Below, one piece after another: positions 35,090 to 47,287 of a DNA stretch of 64,000 nt (the first letter of the stretch is position 1; each line of letters begins with the position of its first letter). Where the stretch lies: positions 1,977,501 to 2,041,500 of the forward strand of contig CM047426.1 of NCBI GenBank assembly GCA_026168455.1, written 5' to 3'. Position numbers and translations under genes: made by a program. The notes beneath the pieces were generated by a model, which searched no databases, had not been told where the DNA came from, and worked only from the letters and a program-made list of their open reading frames with translations. Source of the DNA: Theocolax elegans. Its lineage: Eukaryota; Arthropoda; Insecta; Hymenoptera; Cerocephalidae.

Positions 35090-35090
35090 A
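35047..35090. repeat. CT microsatellite
   Basis: TCTCTCTC tract with one interruption. Confidence 0.95.
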
Positions 35091-36229
35091 CTCGCGTATC
35101 AATTAAATTACTTAAATAATTAGCGCATTCAAAACGAACGTCAGACTCGTAACGTATAAACATTAATTATTCATATAAACCTTTTTAAAAAATTATTTAT
35201 CCAATTGATAGGGATCACGAACCTCGCGTTACATTTTTATTATAATAATTACATTTTCCACTCGGTAATACGTAATTGACAATTATTCATATTTCATTTT
35301 TGATGCATTATCGCGAGCGTGCACACACACACATCCATTATTATCCAAGTAATGATCAGTTTTGTTTTTTCTTTTTCTTGAAAAACCGTTTACTAGAAAA
35401 ATTTACTTGAATGATTAACAAGATCATCGTTTCGTATAGAAAAAAAAATAAATATCGCCATAACCTCAAAAAAAAATTAAGTAACTCTATATATCACAGT
35501 AACTTACCTATAACGCAATACAGTCGTAAATATAAAGACCCCTCTTCCGAAAAAAAAGAAAATGCTTACCTTGCCGATTGGCATTCATAGAGATAGAGGT
35601 TAGGTTGCAGTAATTTCATTGCTTTAACATTTTTTTCCTTCCTTCCTTCCCACGCATATATATAGATCACGACACGTACCATGATAAAAATGTGAGAGTG
35701 TATGTGTAACGGGGAGACATAATTTTCCGTCATAAATACATCGACGAAAAAAAAAAGAAAAGTAGGCAGAACCCTATAAAGCATCGGAGGGAAGAAAAAA
35801 AAGAAGGTTGCGTACACTCCATCCGACAAAGCGAAATAACGGATCCCTAGGGAGAAAACTCGAGGGACGATCGACTTTCTTCTTATTCTTCTTCTTCTTC
35901 TTCAAGTCCCGTGAGTACCACTCGAATAAGAGAACGAAGGGAGAGAGAGAGGTTATAGAACGCCTTTTGAATTCTTTTCGCGCTTTATATACCGTTCTCA
36001 AACGGACTGCGTGTGTATATACGCGTTATAACGGCGTGACTTTCTTTTTTTTTTGTTTGTTTGTCCGATCAGCTGATTCGAGTGGATTGTTTTCTTTTTT
36101 TTAGGGTCGGGAGGGTTATTTGCGCGCGATATTTGATAATAGAATTTTCAGATTTTAAGGTTAAGAGGAACGTGGAACGGAGAATTTTGTTATTTTATTT
36201 AGTGAGCCGTTTGTGATGAGCATGTCGTT
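35091..36229. other. Intron DNA, partly less AT-rich
   Basis: The stretch 35800-36120 holds TTCTTCTTC and GAGAGAGA tracts. The short frames here are composition artefacts. No element recognised. Confidence 0.4.
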
Positions 36230-37110
36230 TGTATCAGGTGATTCACAGATGGTAAACTATCTAAGAAGTCATAATTTTGGGGTTTTAAAGGAAATAGTCA
36301 CCATTTTTACGGTGCTGACATGGTAATTTTTTGTAGTATACACGTCGTAGATGGGTATGAAACAATATTTTCATTATCCGTCCTCTATTTCTTATGTATT
36401 AATGATATTTGGCAAGGTGTATCCGATTGTCTTCATCAAAATCTAAGAGAAATAGTTCTTATAATCTTTATAATAAAATAATTTTTCTATCAAATCTGTC
36501 GGTTTAATGATACATTAAAATTCTTTAATTTTTATTTGTAATAAAAAATAAATGTAAATATATAATAATAATAATAAAATAATTTAACAAATATAATTAT
36601 CACATTATTTTACTCAAAACGTGAAATTCAAATCTCCCGCGGTTATGAAGAACGCGGAAACGAACTGCGTACCAATCAATTCAAAGTTTTTAAAATGATT
36701 TTTTAATAACTTGATACTTTGCAAGGTGCACCCTTATCAAATTTTTCGAAGTCTAAAGAAGAAAGTACGTATACTTTTGATGAAAATTATTTTTTCTATA
36801 CATTAGTCGGTACGCAGGCCAGTTCGACAGTACGTTTAAAGTCTTAAAGTTTTAATTGTATATAAAAAAGTATAATCTTTTTTGTCAAATCCATCCAAAT
36901 CGAGGAGTGAATTAACAGAACCTATCAAACTTTCGAGTATATTAATTGCTGTATTTTATTTAAATAATTTATCAATATAGACCAACTATAATTTAAAATC
37001 TCCCACGGTCATGAGGAACGTGGAAATGGACTGCGTACCGATCAATTCAAAGATTTTAAATAAATGAATTTTTGACATTTTCATACTTTGTAAGGTGTGC
37101 TAAGTTTCGC
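36230..37110 (+). repeat. Tandem array, about three units of roughly 340-355 bp
   Basis: AATCTCCCGCGGTTATGAAG at 36631 and AATCTCCCACGGTCATGAGG at 36987 start matching stretches that continue with GCGTACCAATCAATTCAAAG or GCGTACCGATCAATTCAAAG, then GCAAGGTGCACCC or GTAAGGTGTGC. An earlier partial unit (GCAAGGTGTATCC, 36412) precedes them. Confidence 0.8.
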
Positions 37111-38929
37111 AATAACAATGAAAACACTGCTTTTTGTATAAATATAACCTACTGCTTTGTATGTTTGTCTACATTGTGTTCACAAATTAGTTCATGTACT
37201 TCAAAATATCCTAACCTATAAATTGTTAACACAAAACAATTATTGTAATAAATTAATGGATATCTAACTTATCGCTCTTTAAAATTTGAAATAATTATGT
37301 TCCACTAATCATTATACATAAACTTTCTTTTAAATATTCTAACCTATGCAACAAACTAACCCGTATAAATAAATCTAATGAATAAAAGAAGATTAATCAA
37401 TTTGAACTTTACAAAATAATCGATTATTTCTAAACAAAGATACGTACTGTATTTATTAACACTCGAATAGAAATTTCAACATTTATAATGTTTTTTAGGT
37501 TAGGTTAGGATTCGACATTTTCTTTTTTACAAGTTATATAGTATGTCATTTAGCACAGACTTGCTTATATTTTATGAAAGAAAATGATTTTTCCTTCTTC
37601 AATTCTAAATGAAAAAAATCCTAAAATTCTCAACGCGGGAAATTTGAATTCATACTTTACATCCTTATTATTAATTTAAGTACTAACCATTATGAAAACA
37701 CTTCGTTAAAAAATATCTCTCAATTAAACTGACTGCTTATACATACCCACACGCATACACGTACACTACTTAATCTGGAAACGCTGTCCGTGCATTGGTA
37801 AAAAAAAAAGAAAATGAAGACCCGTCACTGCGAATGACACTAGAATATTATCAACCGAGTTTTCCATACACGAAGGTAAAAAAACGGTACGCGAAGAGAG
37901 GATCGGAAAAATTTCACAATGCTTCCGGGCAATTCAGTTGTTTAATAAGCTGTATATTCTTTAAATTCCGAAAAAAAATAATAAGAAGTATAACCTCAAA
38001 ATTAATAAGTCACCTAATTGTTGGGGACGGGCACGTAACGTCGCGATCGATCGATAAACAGCATTACATTGATAAAAAAAAAAGATAAAAAAGAAAGATG
38101 GATTATATACGAGTTGGTTAATTTATATTTAAAAAGTAATAACACATTTTATACAACTGTCTCTCACGTTTGAATGACGTTGAGAGTAAATGAATATTTT
38201 AACTACAAAACACACGTGCATAAATACACGTGTGTACGTGTGTGTACGTGTGTATATAGATTTCGTATTAAGAATTCAAGTGTCCATTTACACATTATGA
38301 AAGTTTAATTATAATGCAGGAATATGAAAATTTATATCGTGTGTATGTGTGCATGTATGTACATTACTTCGAATATTAATATACATTTTATAATGGAGAA
38401 AAAGAAAGGTAATGAAGGCAAAATATGTCTGTTTATTTATATAAATAAGTGTTGTTACAATATATTTCTATTTGTATTTTAGGATTTCCTTCCTGGAAAT
38501 TTTGAGGTTAGGCGAATATTTTTCAGGTATAATAAGTACAAAGTTATTGATCTACGACCTCGAGTGGAAATTGAAGTTTTTTAGATTAAGTGAGAGAATT
38601 TGTTGTAGCCATTAATTACAAAATTATTGGTACATATTTTTTGTAGTAAAACATGAAGGAGTTTGAGGTTAGGTAAAGCTATTTTTACACGCAAAGTTTT
38701 CAGTTTAGGGACAAAATAATGTTTCAGAAAATAGTTTGATTCCCACTAGGAATTATTCCGCAATTTATATTTCAAATTCGATTATGACGAACAATCGACT
38801 ATAACTTTTAAATTGGCGTAACGAATAACAAAAATTTGAATGACCAAAAAAAAAGGACTGACCCTTAATATTTTGATTTGTTTTAATTGAAGCCATATGC
38901 AAAATTTACCTTTAAGTTTACAAACTTCA
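37111..38929. other. AT-rich intron DNA with three TTAGG units
   Basis: TTAGGTTAGGTTAGG at 37495-37509 equals three insect telomere units. A TACGTGTGTG tract lies near 38225-38260. No genes recognised; the 97-codon Lys-rich frame at 37795 lacks features. Confidence 0.5.
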
Positions 38930-39600
38930 AAACATAGATTAAAAATTGACTAGAAAATAATACGTTAAAAGTTAAGTTTATTCACATTTCAAAGGTTATT
39001 TAATAGATTTCAAATTGCACTAAAAATCAACGTTACTTTCATTCCACCCAAAAAAATCCCAAACAATTCAAAATTACATTCTATTTTAAAAATTCCAAAA
39101 TATGGATTCACTAGAAATGTTCCGCTAAAAATTAAAGTTTTTTACGTTTATCGAAAAATCTTTATAAATTCAATAATTACGTAACATTTACAACATGTCA
39201 TCGTAGAATCAAAGTTACTTTAATCCCTCAAAAAAAAATCCCCAAAACGGTTCAAAATTACATTTAATTCCAAACAATTCTAAAATATATGTCAAAAAAA
39301 TCCAAACCTCTAAACCTCTTCATAACTTAAATTTAATTATAAAAATTTCTAAAAAAAAAATAGGTTAAAAAAAATTTACTAGAAATAATATACTATTTTC
39401 CAAACAATCATAACTTCTATCCTGTTGATCAGAATCAAACAAACCCAAGTTCCAATCAAAGCTCTCGATCCAACCTTTCTTTTGCATATTAAACACTAAT
39501 CAAATAGAAACGAAATCCTTACTTATTTCAATCTACGCTCGTTCAACCCTTTCCCCCTAGAAAAATACCCATTACAATCAATTTCCTTCCTTTTTAAAAC
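38930..39600. repeat. Second cluster of repeat family B
   Basis: ATTGACTAGAAAATAATACGTTAA (about 38945) and TTTACTAGAAATAATA (39377), with following CTTCTATCCTGTTGATCAG and AAGCTCTCGATCCAACC blocks, match the 34.2-kb units (AAGCTCGCGATCTGACC). Confidence 0.65.
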
Positions 39601-41800
39601 CCAACAAAAATTCCAATAGAAAATCTCTTTAACGTTAATTAAAAAAAAAATCACGAATGTACTTTGGTTACAGAGCGAAAAAAAAACAGCGGAAAAAAAG
39701 AATATTACTTCTATCGCGCATGCAATCTGTTGCGTATCAGGTGATATATTTTACCACCACCCCGCCGAAGTATTAGAAATTGTGAAATATACTGTAGAAC
39801 CGGTGAAAGATAATATTAAAAAAAAAGGAGGGTAGAAGCTATCTTTTACCTTTGATGATATATATCCTTATACTCCACTTTTCTGCATAGTGCATATATA
39901 TATGTGTGTAGGAAAAACGAGGAGAGAGAGGAAAAAAATGTATGAAACAACTAGGTTATGTCCATTAGGCAAATGGTTAAATAAAATGTATGATTACACA
40001 GGGGGAATAATTATATGTGTTTAAATGAGATTTCTTGTAAGGATATAATTTTATTTTATTGATGTCTAATCTAATCTTTTGATATAGGTGGATTATCGAA
40101 ATTACAGGGATTTGTAATTATTGATTGAACGTTTGTGAGCAGCGTAACGAATATGATGAAGACACTTTTTATGAAAATAAATATAATTTTTTTTATTAAT
40201 TAATATTGTGAATTTAATTATGAAGAGCATAGTGGTTTTCTTAATTAAAATTACATAATAGTGGTCGGTAGTTTTGAGAAAGTATCATTAAGTGAATATG
40301 TATAATTAATTATATATTTAAACTATTAATTAATATTTAGGTACATATTATTAGAAAATAGTTGGAAAACAGTTGGTAATAAACTATGATTGTAACGTAC
40401 GTCAGCCAAGATTTATCCTATACTATTTTTAGCAGAAATCAAAATATTTATGAAACGTTTTCTGCTCCTGTAACTAGCAATATTACCAAAAATTGCCAGA
40501 ACGTTTGGTAAATAATACACAAAAAATGATTTTAGTTAACCTGAATCTTCTCAGTCGGCAATCAACTCCAATAGTAACATAAACATACAATCCATAGTAA
40601 AAATCGACGCGTTTGTGGAACGTTTTTCTAGTCAAAAACTCAACCTAAAAATGATGAATTTTCACCTGGGATATTCATCCAATAACAGACCAAAAAAAAA
40701 TTTATCTCTCCAAAATTAAGAACTATAACTCCACTAAATCCAACAATCACTTTTTTTGACCAAAATTCTGAATTAAATACTGAAAAAAAAGAAGGTCCAA
40801 CCTAACCTCACATCATAAATAATTAATATAATAATAATAATAATGATCAATAAATAATAATCTAATATAAAACAATTACAATATATTCAAAAATGAAAGC
40901 GTCCAACCCAACCTCACATCCACCCCCTAAAAAAAAAGAACGAAGAAATACATAAAAAAGCGCATACAGACCTCTGAGTTATTCCATAAAAATTCGAATG
41001 TAGAAAGAAAGAAAGAAAAAAAAAAGATGGCGGGAGTTGGGGGCAACTAGTTCAACTCCTCTTTTCTTTACCGGTCGTGAGTAAAAAGCACTCGGAAGTA
41101 AGAGAGTTTCTTATATCCCCCATGGATGAGAAAGAAATCTTTAAAGCGGGCTTTGATTCATAGGTGGGCAGAGAGTAAGAATCTTTTCCCTCCCCACCAC
41201 CCTTCACAGTAAGAGACTACTGAACGTGACCTGGCATTAAGTGGTACCCCTCTCCGACCCATAAAATATTGCGCTCATGTAAATACCCTCGTAAAATTCA
41301 CCGAGCGGCAATGTTGCGGGTTACGTTTTATATATATATACGTATATATCCGCCGTTTTCCATTAGACACTCGTGGAGGACGACGTGTAAAGATAAAAAT
41401 CGTCAAGGACCAAAAGTGGGCGTAAATTGAAATTCGATTCGGTTATAGGGATTTTCTGAAATGCCAAAGTAGAGAGAAAGGGAGAAAAGAAGGATTGGGA
41501 TCGAACGTGTCGTTACATCTTCATTTTTTTTTATTTTCGACTGAGGGTAATGCGCGTTCGAGTGACGATAATATGAATCATTGTTATTTTGAACTTGGAT
41601 TATTACGTAGTCTTAGGCAGTTTTTGGATATTTTTATGGGTCTTTCTTTTAATTTGTTGTTTAGGCATGTTCGTGGTTCAATACAATTTTTTTTATGTTG
41701 ATATATAAATTTTTGTTTTCGTTGTGATATTAAAATACGCAATAAAATCTTTTGTACAACACACAATTATGTAATTATTCATTGTTTTTTTTTTCTACTT
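39601..41800. other. Intron DNA, less AT-rich at 41000-41500
   Basis: No coding or element signature. The 41000-41480 stretch (GGTCGTGAG, GTGGGCAGAGAG) is the most complex and a possible regulatory region, judged from composition only. Confidence 0.35.
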
Positions 41801-42385
41801 ATCAAAATTTCGAATCATGTTTATTATATAGCATTCAATATAAACGTATAAAATTGATTTCGTTTACGACATTTGCTTAAATGTAATAAGGACTGTTCTA
41901 CTTACTTGTAAAACGATTAATACTGTAAAACATGTTCATCATGCTGTATTCAAAATTGTATAAAATAGTATTATATTGCATTTAGTATTTTATTATTTAG
42001 AAATTTTGAATCATGTTAATAATCTGATTAAAGAACACGTTAAAAATAAATACTTTAAAAATTTTTCTACATGCTGAAGATTCAAAAAATAAAACATGTT
42101 AAACATGTCATTCATTAGAAGCCTCATGAATAATGTTCATTATGTATCATCACCGTCTTCAAAAATCTTCTTTATTACAAATATTATAACATGTTCATCA
42201 GTCATATCAACTTTTTAAAATATATATAATCATGTTCGTCCATCTAATATTAAAAACTAAAAAAAACTTATAACTGCTGAAAAAGTCATGTCAACCTTTT
42301 GAAAAAATATATAATCATGTTAGTAACCTAATATCAAGTCCTAAATAAATCTCATCATTCAGTATCTTGAAACATGTCGACCATG
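41800..42385. repeat. Degenerate repeats built on AATCATGTTCATCA
   Basis: The word occurs at about 41813, 41931, 42011, 42090, 42190, 42229, 42313 and 42371 with AT-rich linkers of 40-100 bp. Spacing is irregular. Confidence 0.6.
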
Positions 42386-43549
42386 TTCTATCTCCGCATT
42401 GCAATATTTTGATTCGCCACTAAAAAATAAAATGTTATATATGTACATATACTGTATCGAATCAAAAACGAATAAAAGAATCCGAAAAATATTTTTCCGC
42501 AATATTCTCGAAACTACACCGACCGTCCATTCAAATAACACACTAAAATAAATATTTAAATTTCTCCATAAAATAATGTTAATACAGTACAAGATTATTG
42601 TAATGCCGGACGATAACCCGGGAAAATCCGCGCAACGTGCAATTCGTTCAAAATTATCCTACCACCGTGAATTCCACCGTCCTAACCTAAAACTCCTCTC
42701 TAAAAAAAAGAACTAACCTCAAAATTCGAGAGGTCCTTTCCCTCTTCAAAAAAATTTCACTTCTCCGCGAAAAAAAAAGGAAGAATATTCCGAAATTTCG
42801 GTTTTGGTCAGCGTCGGGCGTTATACACCTAGAGATCTAATCTTATTTGACCAATTACGTGCCTATTCAACGTCGAGTTATCTAAATTGATTGCGGTAGT
42901 AATTGCATTTTCCATTTTCCCTCCCACTCTCTCTCTCTCTCTTGCGCACAAGCCTTCTGGTTCTCTAAATTTATACACACATACGTGCACAGACAAATTC
43001 CTCATATATGCAGATAAATATATGTATACGTGTGTGTGCGGGCGTACATATATATATTTCTATATTTCTATATATATATATATATGTATGGGTGTGTATA
43101 CGTTCATCCATCTGACCCCTTTGTCTCGGCTTTGACTGCCCGCGATTACGTAACAAACAGCCAAGTAGAAGGACAAAGCAGTACAACGCTTATGCTTCAA
43201 CCCTTCCTCCCTCCCTTCGCTATGCTAATCTCAATATAATTTACGTCTGAGCGGAGCTCAAATTTCATTACGAACATTATTATTTACTCGCGCCTGCGTG
43301 TGTATGTGTTTATTTTTTTTAAACTTTATTTATCAATTATTTTTTATTATTAATTATTTATTTTTATTTTTATTTTGGAATGTATAGGTGACGTTGATTT
43401 TTTTCTATCAGGACGTTGGACATTAATTATGGGGTTCTGCATCCAAAAATTGTACTTAACATGTTGAATTTAAAATCGGAAAAAATTGTATAGTGTGCAA
43501 TATGATAAGAGAGTGCGTCACATTTTGACTTTTCTTAAAATTAAATAAT
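42386..43549. other. Intron DNA with CT and TA microsatellites
   Basis: CT tract about 42925-42943 and TATA tracts 43047-43086. The frames across them are artefacts. The stretch 42600-42960 is less AT-rich. Confidence 0.5.
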
Positions 43550-43915
43550 TTTTGATAATAAAAATGATTATGAAAATAATGGTGAAACATCCAGAATGGC
43601 GGCTTCAACGCTCAATAATCACCGAAATGCTCAGCAATTTTTTACAGGAATATGATAGGCTTTTCAAAAAAAAAATGTTACTGAACAAGAAGATTTAGAA
43701 TTGATCAAAGAATACATTGAAATTATTTAGAATGTTTTAATAATTATTTTAATTTTTCAAAATCTCAAAATTATGTAAAATTGCATTTTGTATAATACTT
43801 TCTGTTCAGCAACATTTTTTTAAAAAGCTTATCATTAGTGTATAAAGAATTCCTGAAGTTTTGGATGAACATTTCAAAGTTCTAAATCAGTTAGGCCTTA
43901 ACGGGTTAAGATGCT
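43550..43915. mobile_element. Foldback MITE, diverged arms
   Basis: Left CAGGAATATGATAGGCTTTT followed by AAAAATGTTACTGAACA (43645-43690) is mirrored by TGTTCAGCAACATTTTTTTA and AAAGCTTATCATTAGTG (43802-43842). The right end carries TTAGGCCTTAACGGGTTAAG. The exact left boundary is unclear. Confidence 0.6.
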
Positions 43916-45362
43916 TCATAATTTTAAAAAATTGTATTATTTTTAAATTTTATAACGTTATTGTTTAAAAAAAGTGCATTATCATTTATTGTTATAACAC
44001 AAATATTAAACAATTGTCAAATATTAGAAAATGATATAAAAAAATCACATATGTCGACATAATATTTAAATGAATTAAAAAAAATGTTATTATATATAAA
44101 GGAATGTCATATATTAATTCAACAATTGTCAACTTCCCTTAAAAAAGCAAGAAAAAAAGATAGGTAACCAAAGGAATATCTTTAATCATTTGAATTCATC
44201 ACGTGCGCGAATGAAACAACGACGCGACATTTCCGTTTATAGAATTAAAAAAAATTAATTAATCAAACAACACACAAACACGCGCATTTAATTATCCGTT
44301 TCGATAATATACACACACAAACACTATGTCAGTGTATATATATCACTCACCGTATATACACAAAAACAATCGAACATATTATATTTTAATTTCTTTAATT
44401 TTCATTGGCCGATATTTATAACGCGCTCACCGATCGATATATATAAACGGAATAAAGAAAGCCCCGCACGGTATTAGCGAACTTAACCTATACAACATTA
44501 TTATTGTCCCTTATCTCGTAAAACGAGAAACGAAAAATAATCAAAATTTAAAATCCTAACCTACAAAAATTCGATTTATCCATTCTTTCATTACTATCAA
44601 TCAACTATTTTACAGTACGCTTTTTTTTATATTTACGAGATAATGGAACAACAACAACAACAACAACGACAAAAAGGGAAGTAAACGAGGGAAGCAAAAG
44701 TAAATTTTTTTTTTAAGTGATGATGCGACGGGTATAGGTTGACACACTTGAATATCGACGGGTAGTTGGCGGGGGTGGTGAGGGTGGGACAACTTTACAA
44801 TGCTTTCACGTAAATGCCTTTGTTCTCTCAGAAAATTGCACAACGACAACTACGCTAAAACAGCCGGCCGGCCAATGTTTACGATCGCAATACCTCGTCA
44901 ACGATGTTTTAGCATTTCGCGTAACATGCGCACACACGTTTTATTCTATACTGGAAAATCCCCTTTGGGAATGGAAGGTCGAGGGTGGTTGGGGGATAAC
45001 CTTTCAATAAAAAACCATTGGGTGCTGGTGTACGTGAAATTAAATGAGAAGCGGAAAAGAAGATTTTTGTTTATTAGGAAAATGGGATAGGATGGGGTTT
45101 GATTGACAGTGACTTGTTGTAATGGTTTAGAATTGTGTGAGGACGTGGCAGATTCAGAGAATAGGCATTTTTTAGATTTTTTTTTTCAAACGTAAGAATG
45201 AAGTTTTTTTTTAATTGAGAATGTATAGCTATTAGAAACGTGTGAAAAGATATACCCAAATTTTTCCAGATTTTTACATCGATTATTTAATCAGGATGTT
45301 TGGGTTGAAAATTTATATCTTTTTTGATTAATAATTAGTTACCGACGGAAAATTCTTTATTC
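43916..45362. other. Intron DNA, nothing recognised
   Basis: AT-rich to about 44640, then a less AT-rich stretch (44720-45060) with an ACAACAACAACA tract near 44650. No coding signature. Confidence 0.4.
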
Positions 45363-45376
45363 AATTATTATTAACA

Positions 45377-45820
45377 GGAGCCGCGGTGGCTCATGGGTAG
45401 AGCTCCCGACTCTCACACCGAGGGTCGTGGGTTCGATCCCAGACGTGTACCTCTGAAAATTTTTTCATGTGCATTTTTCGAACACCGCGACTCAGTGGCT
45501 CGGCGTGTCACTATAATGTGACGCCAATTCAGGTGCGCGTGCGTTTCGTGCACTTGTCAGTGCATGAGAGGCACGGGCATCTGAACTATAGGGAACGTTA
45601 GGGACGCGAAGTTGTAAAGAGGATCGCGGTGGTTCCATCGGGAGGACAGGAAACTGTAATTATTAGACTAATTACAGTGACCGATGATATCTTCCGATGG
45701 ACACAAGCACCACTGTTTCAACTACATGTGCTTTGTTTGCAGACACACCGTTCACCTCCGTCGCTGATTAGCCCTGGCAGCATAAATAGAGCGACGTTAA
45801 ATAACATAAAAAAAAAAAAA
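45377..45820 (+). mobile_element. Full-length tRNA-derived SINE with perfect target duplication
   Basis: A 5' tRNA-like head GGAGCCGCGGTGGCTC carries an A box (GTGGCTCATGGGTAGAGC) and, about 35 bases on, a B box (GGTTCGATCCC). A roughly 330-bp unrelated body ends CGTCGCTGATTAGCC ... AGCGACGTTAAATAACAT and a run of A. The insert is flanked by the 14-bp direct repeat AATTATTATTAACA (45363-45376 and 45821-45834). That identifies target-primed reverse transcription and a rather recent insertion. Pol III promoter boxes imply self-transcription; the LINE partner is not in the window. Two further decayed copies lie at 26809 and 9040. Confidence 0.93.
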
Positions 45821-45953
45821 AATTATTATTAACACAAATTGTTTTCTATTTAAAAATCAAAATCTCAGGTCCTCTCATATGCTTTAAGCTATTCTTATGA
45901 ATCCTTTCAAAATTTAGATTTAATATTTTCAATGTTATTTTTAGGTTAAAAAG

Positions 45954-46343
45954 TATAGGGAGTGCCGTATTCGGTGGGTTACTAATCGAGCAAAAAAAGA
46001 TAATTATTACATTTATTTAAAAACATACGTAATTGTATGTAAAAACCGGAATAGAGAAGGACTAGATAATGAAATAATAAATCTTTCTACAAAGTTACAG
46101 GTCAATACGACAAAGACACCCTAAAAAATTTCTGCACCGAAAATTCATGGTTACATTTTCGGTGCACAAATTTTTAGGGTGTCTTTGTCGTATTGACCTG
46201 TAACTTTGTAGAATGACTTGTTATTTCATTATCTAGTGCTATCTATTCGAATTTTAGCATACAATTACGTATGTTTTTAAATAAATGTAATCATTATCTT
46301 TGTTTGCTCAGTAGGTAACCTACCGGATATACCATCTCCTTAA
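45954..46343. mobile_element. TTAA-type foldback MITE of about 390 bp
   Basis: The left arm from TATAGGGAGTGCCGTATTCGG mirrors the right arm ending CCGGATATACCATCTCCTTAA. Long near-perfect arms (GTTACAGGTCAATACGACAAA opposite its inverse at 46182-46209) surround a centre near 46145. Right flank is TTAA; the left is TATA, probably a mutated TTAA. Same structural class as 32857 but a different family sequence. Confidence 0.85.
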
Positions 46344-46439
46344 GGATGTTATAGAAGATGTGATTGTTGTTAGGTTATTTTGATTATTTGGGTATTGGTA
46401 TACTAATACATTGTGATTAATGTGTATTGTTACGTACGT

Positions 46440-46905
46440 AACTTGAGGTTGTGTGGGATTTAGGTTGCGGTTTGCCACCAACCGAAGCTGGTAGGCACGA
46501 TTGGAGGATCGGGTTGAATGAAAAAGATGAAGTTTTTTTTACTGCTTTTTATTCCTCGTGGTTTGTTAACGGATCTCTTCTGTGCAACCGCCTGGTTTGG
46601 GCGTCTGATCTGTTCTGTGTCCGCCTGGTCTGGGAGTCGATTCGGTTCTGCTCGACCGCCTCGTCTGGGTGCCGATTCTGTTCTCTTGCGACTGCCTCGT
46701 GTGGGCGATGGCTTTCTTCTGCGACTACCTGGTCCAGGCGACGGTTCTCCTCTGCCACGAATTCGGCGGATCGGCTGCTCGGAGAGCTTTCTGCTTGTGA
46801 TGGGACTCTCCTGGAGTCAGCGTTTCCTTGCTGCTTGAATTCGGGGTTTTTCTGTAGATACTCTGTGGACAGTGCCAAAATTGTTTTTAAAACATACATG
46901 ATTAA
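46440..46905 (-). other. GC-rich coding-like fragment with imperfect 33-36-bp repeats
   Basis: The minus-strand frame (46899-46549) reads EYLQKNPEFKQQGNADSRR and then repeated charged blocks (ENRRLDQVVAEESHR, QNRHPDEAVEQNRID, QTRRTQNRSDAQTRR). It shows real reading-frame character and a base composition unlike its surroundings. The repeats are also visible as CTGTTCT...CGCCTGGTCTGGG on the plus strand. It may be a broken fragment of a retroelement or a captured gene exon. No family is recognised and no splice sites or start are convincing. Confidence 0.4.
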
Positions 46906-47287
46906 TTAACATGGTTATAATCATTATAGTAATTATAGTAGTTGTTAGGTTATTGGGTTGCTACTGATTTATAGTACTATTTTTTGGGATATAGTGACAT
47001 TTGGTTTTTTGGATTATTGTGTTATTAGTAAATTAATAAATGTATGTGTTTGAATCAAGAATGTCATGGTTGTAATGGTTATAATTATTAAAATAGATGT
47101 AGTATTTATAATTGTTTTATAATAGTTAATAGATTATTGGGTTATTTATTTATTGGTAAATAAATAAATCAATCAAATAAAGAAAAATAAATAAATTAAG
47201 TAGTAATGGAAGAAACACTAATTTTTTGGTTATTTGGAAAAATTGGCCCTAGTAGAAATTTAAAACTAAGAACTAAGAATTAAAAAT
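46906..47287. other. AT-rich spacer with GGTTATT-type repeats
   Basis: GGTTATTGGGTTAT-like words recur here and in 47600-47760. No gene. Confidence 0.5.

Noticed and set aside
37495..37509. Telomere or telomeric retrotransposon junction
   Set aside because: Only three units, with ordinary intron DNA on both sides.
43030..43239. Tyr/Ile-rich frames near 43 kb and 9.7 kb
   Set aside because: They are translated TA and CA microsatellites.
45377..45450. Genuine tRNA gene
   Set aside because: A and B boxes are present, but the sequence continues without a break into the SINE body with an A-rich tail and target duplication.
46451..46838. Plus-strand frames with a hydrophobic start as an alternative DIP leader exon
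   Set aside because: No phase-1 donor follows the hydrophobic part. The sequence then enters imperfect repeats, and the minus frame looks more protein-like.
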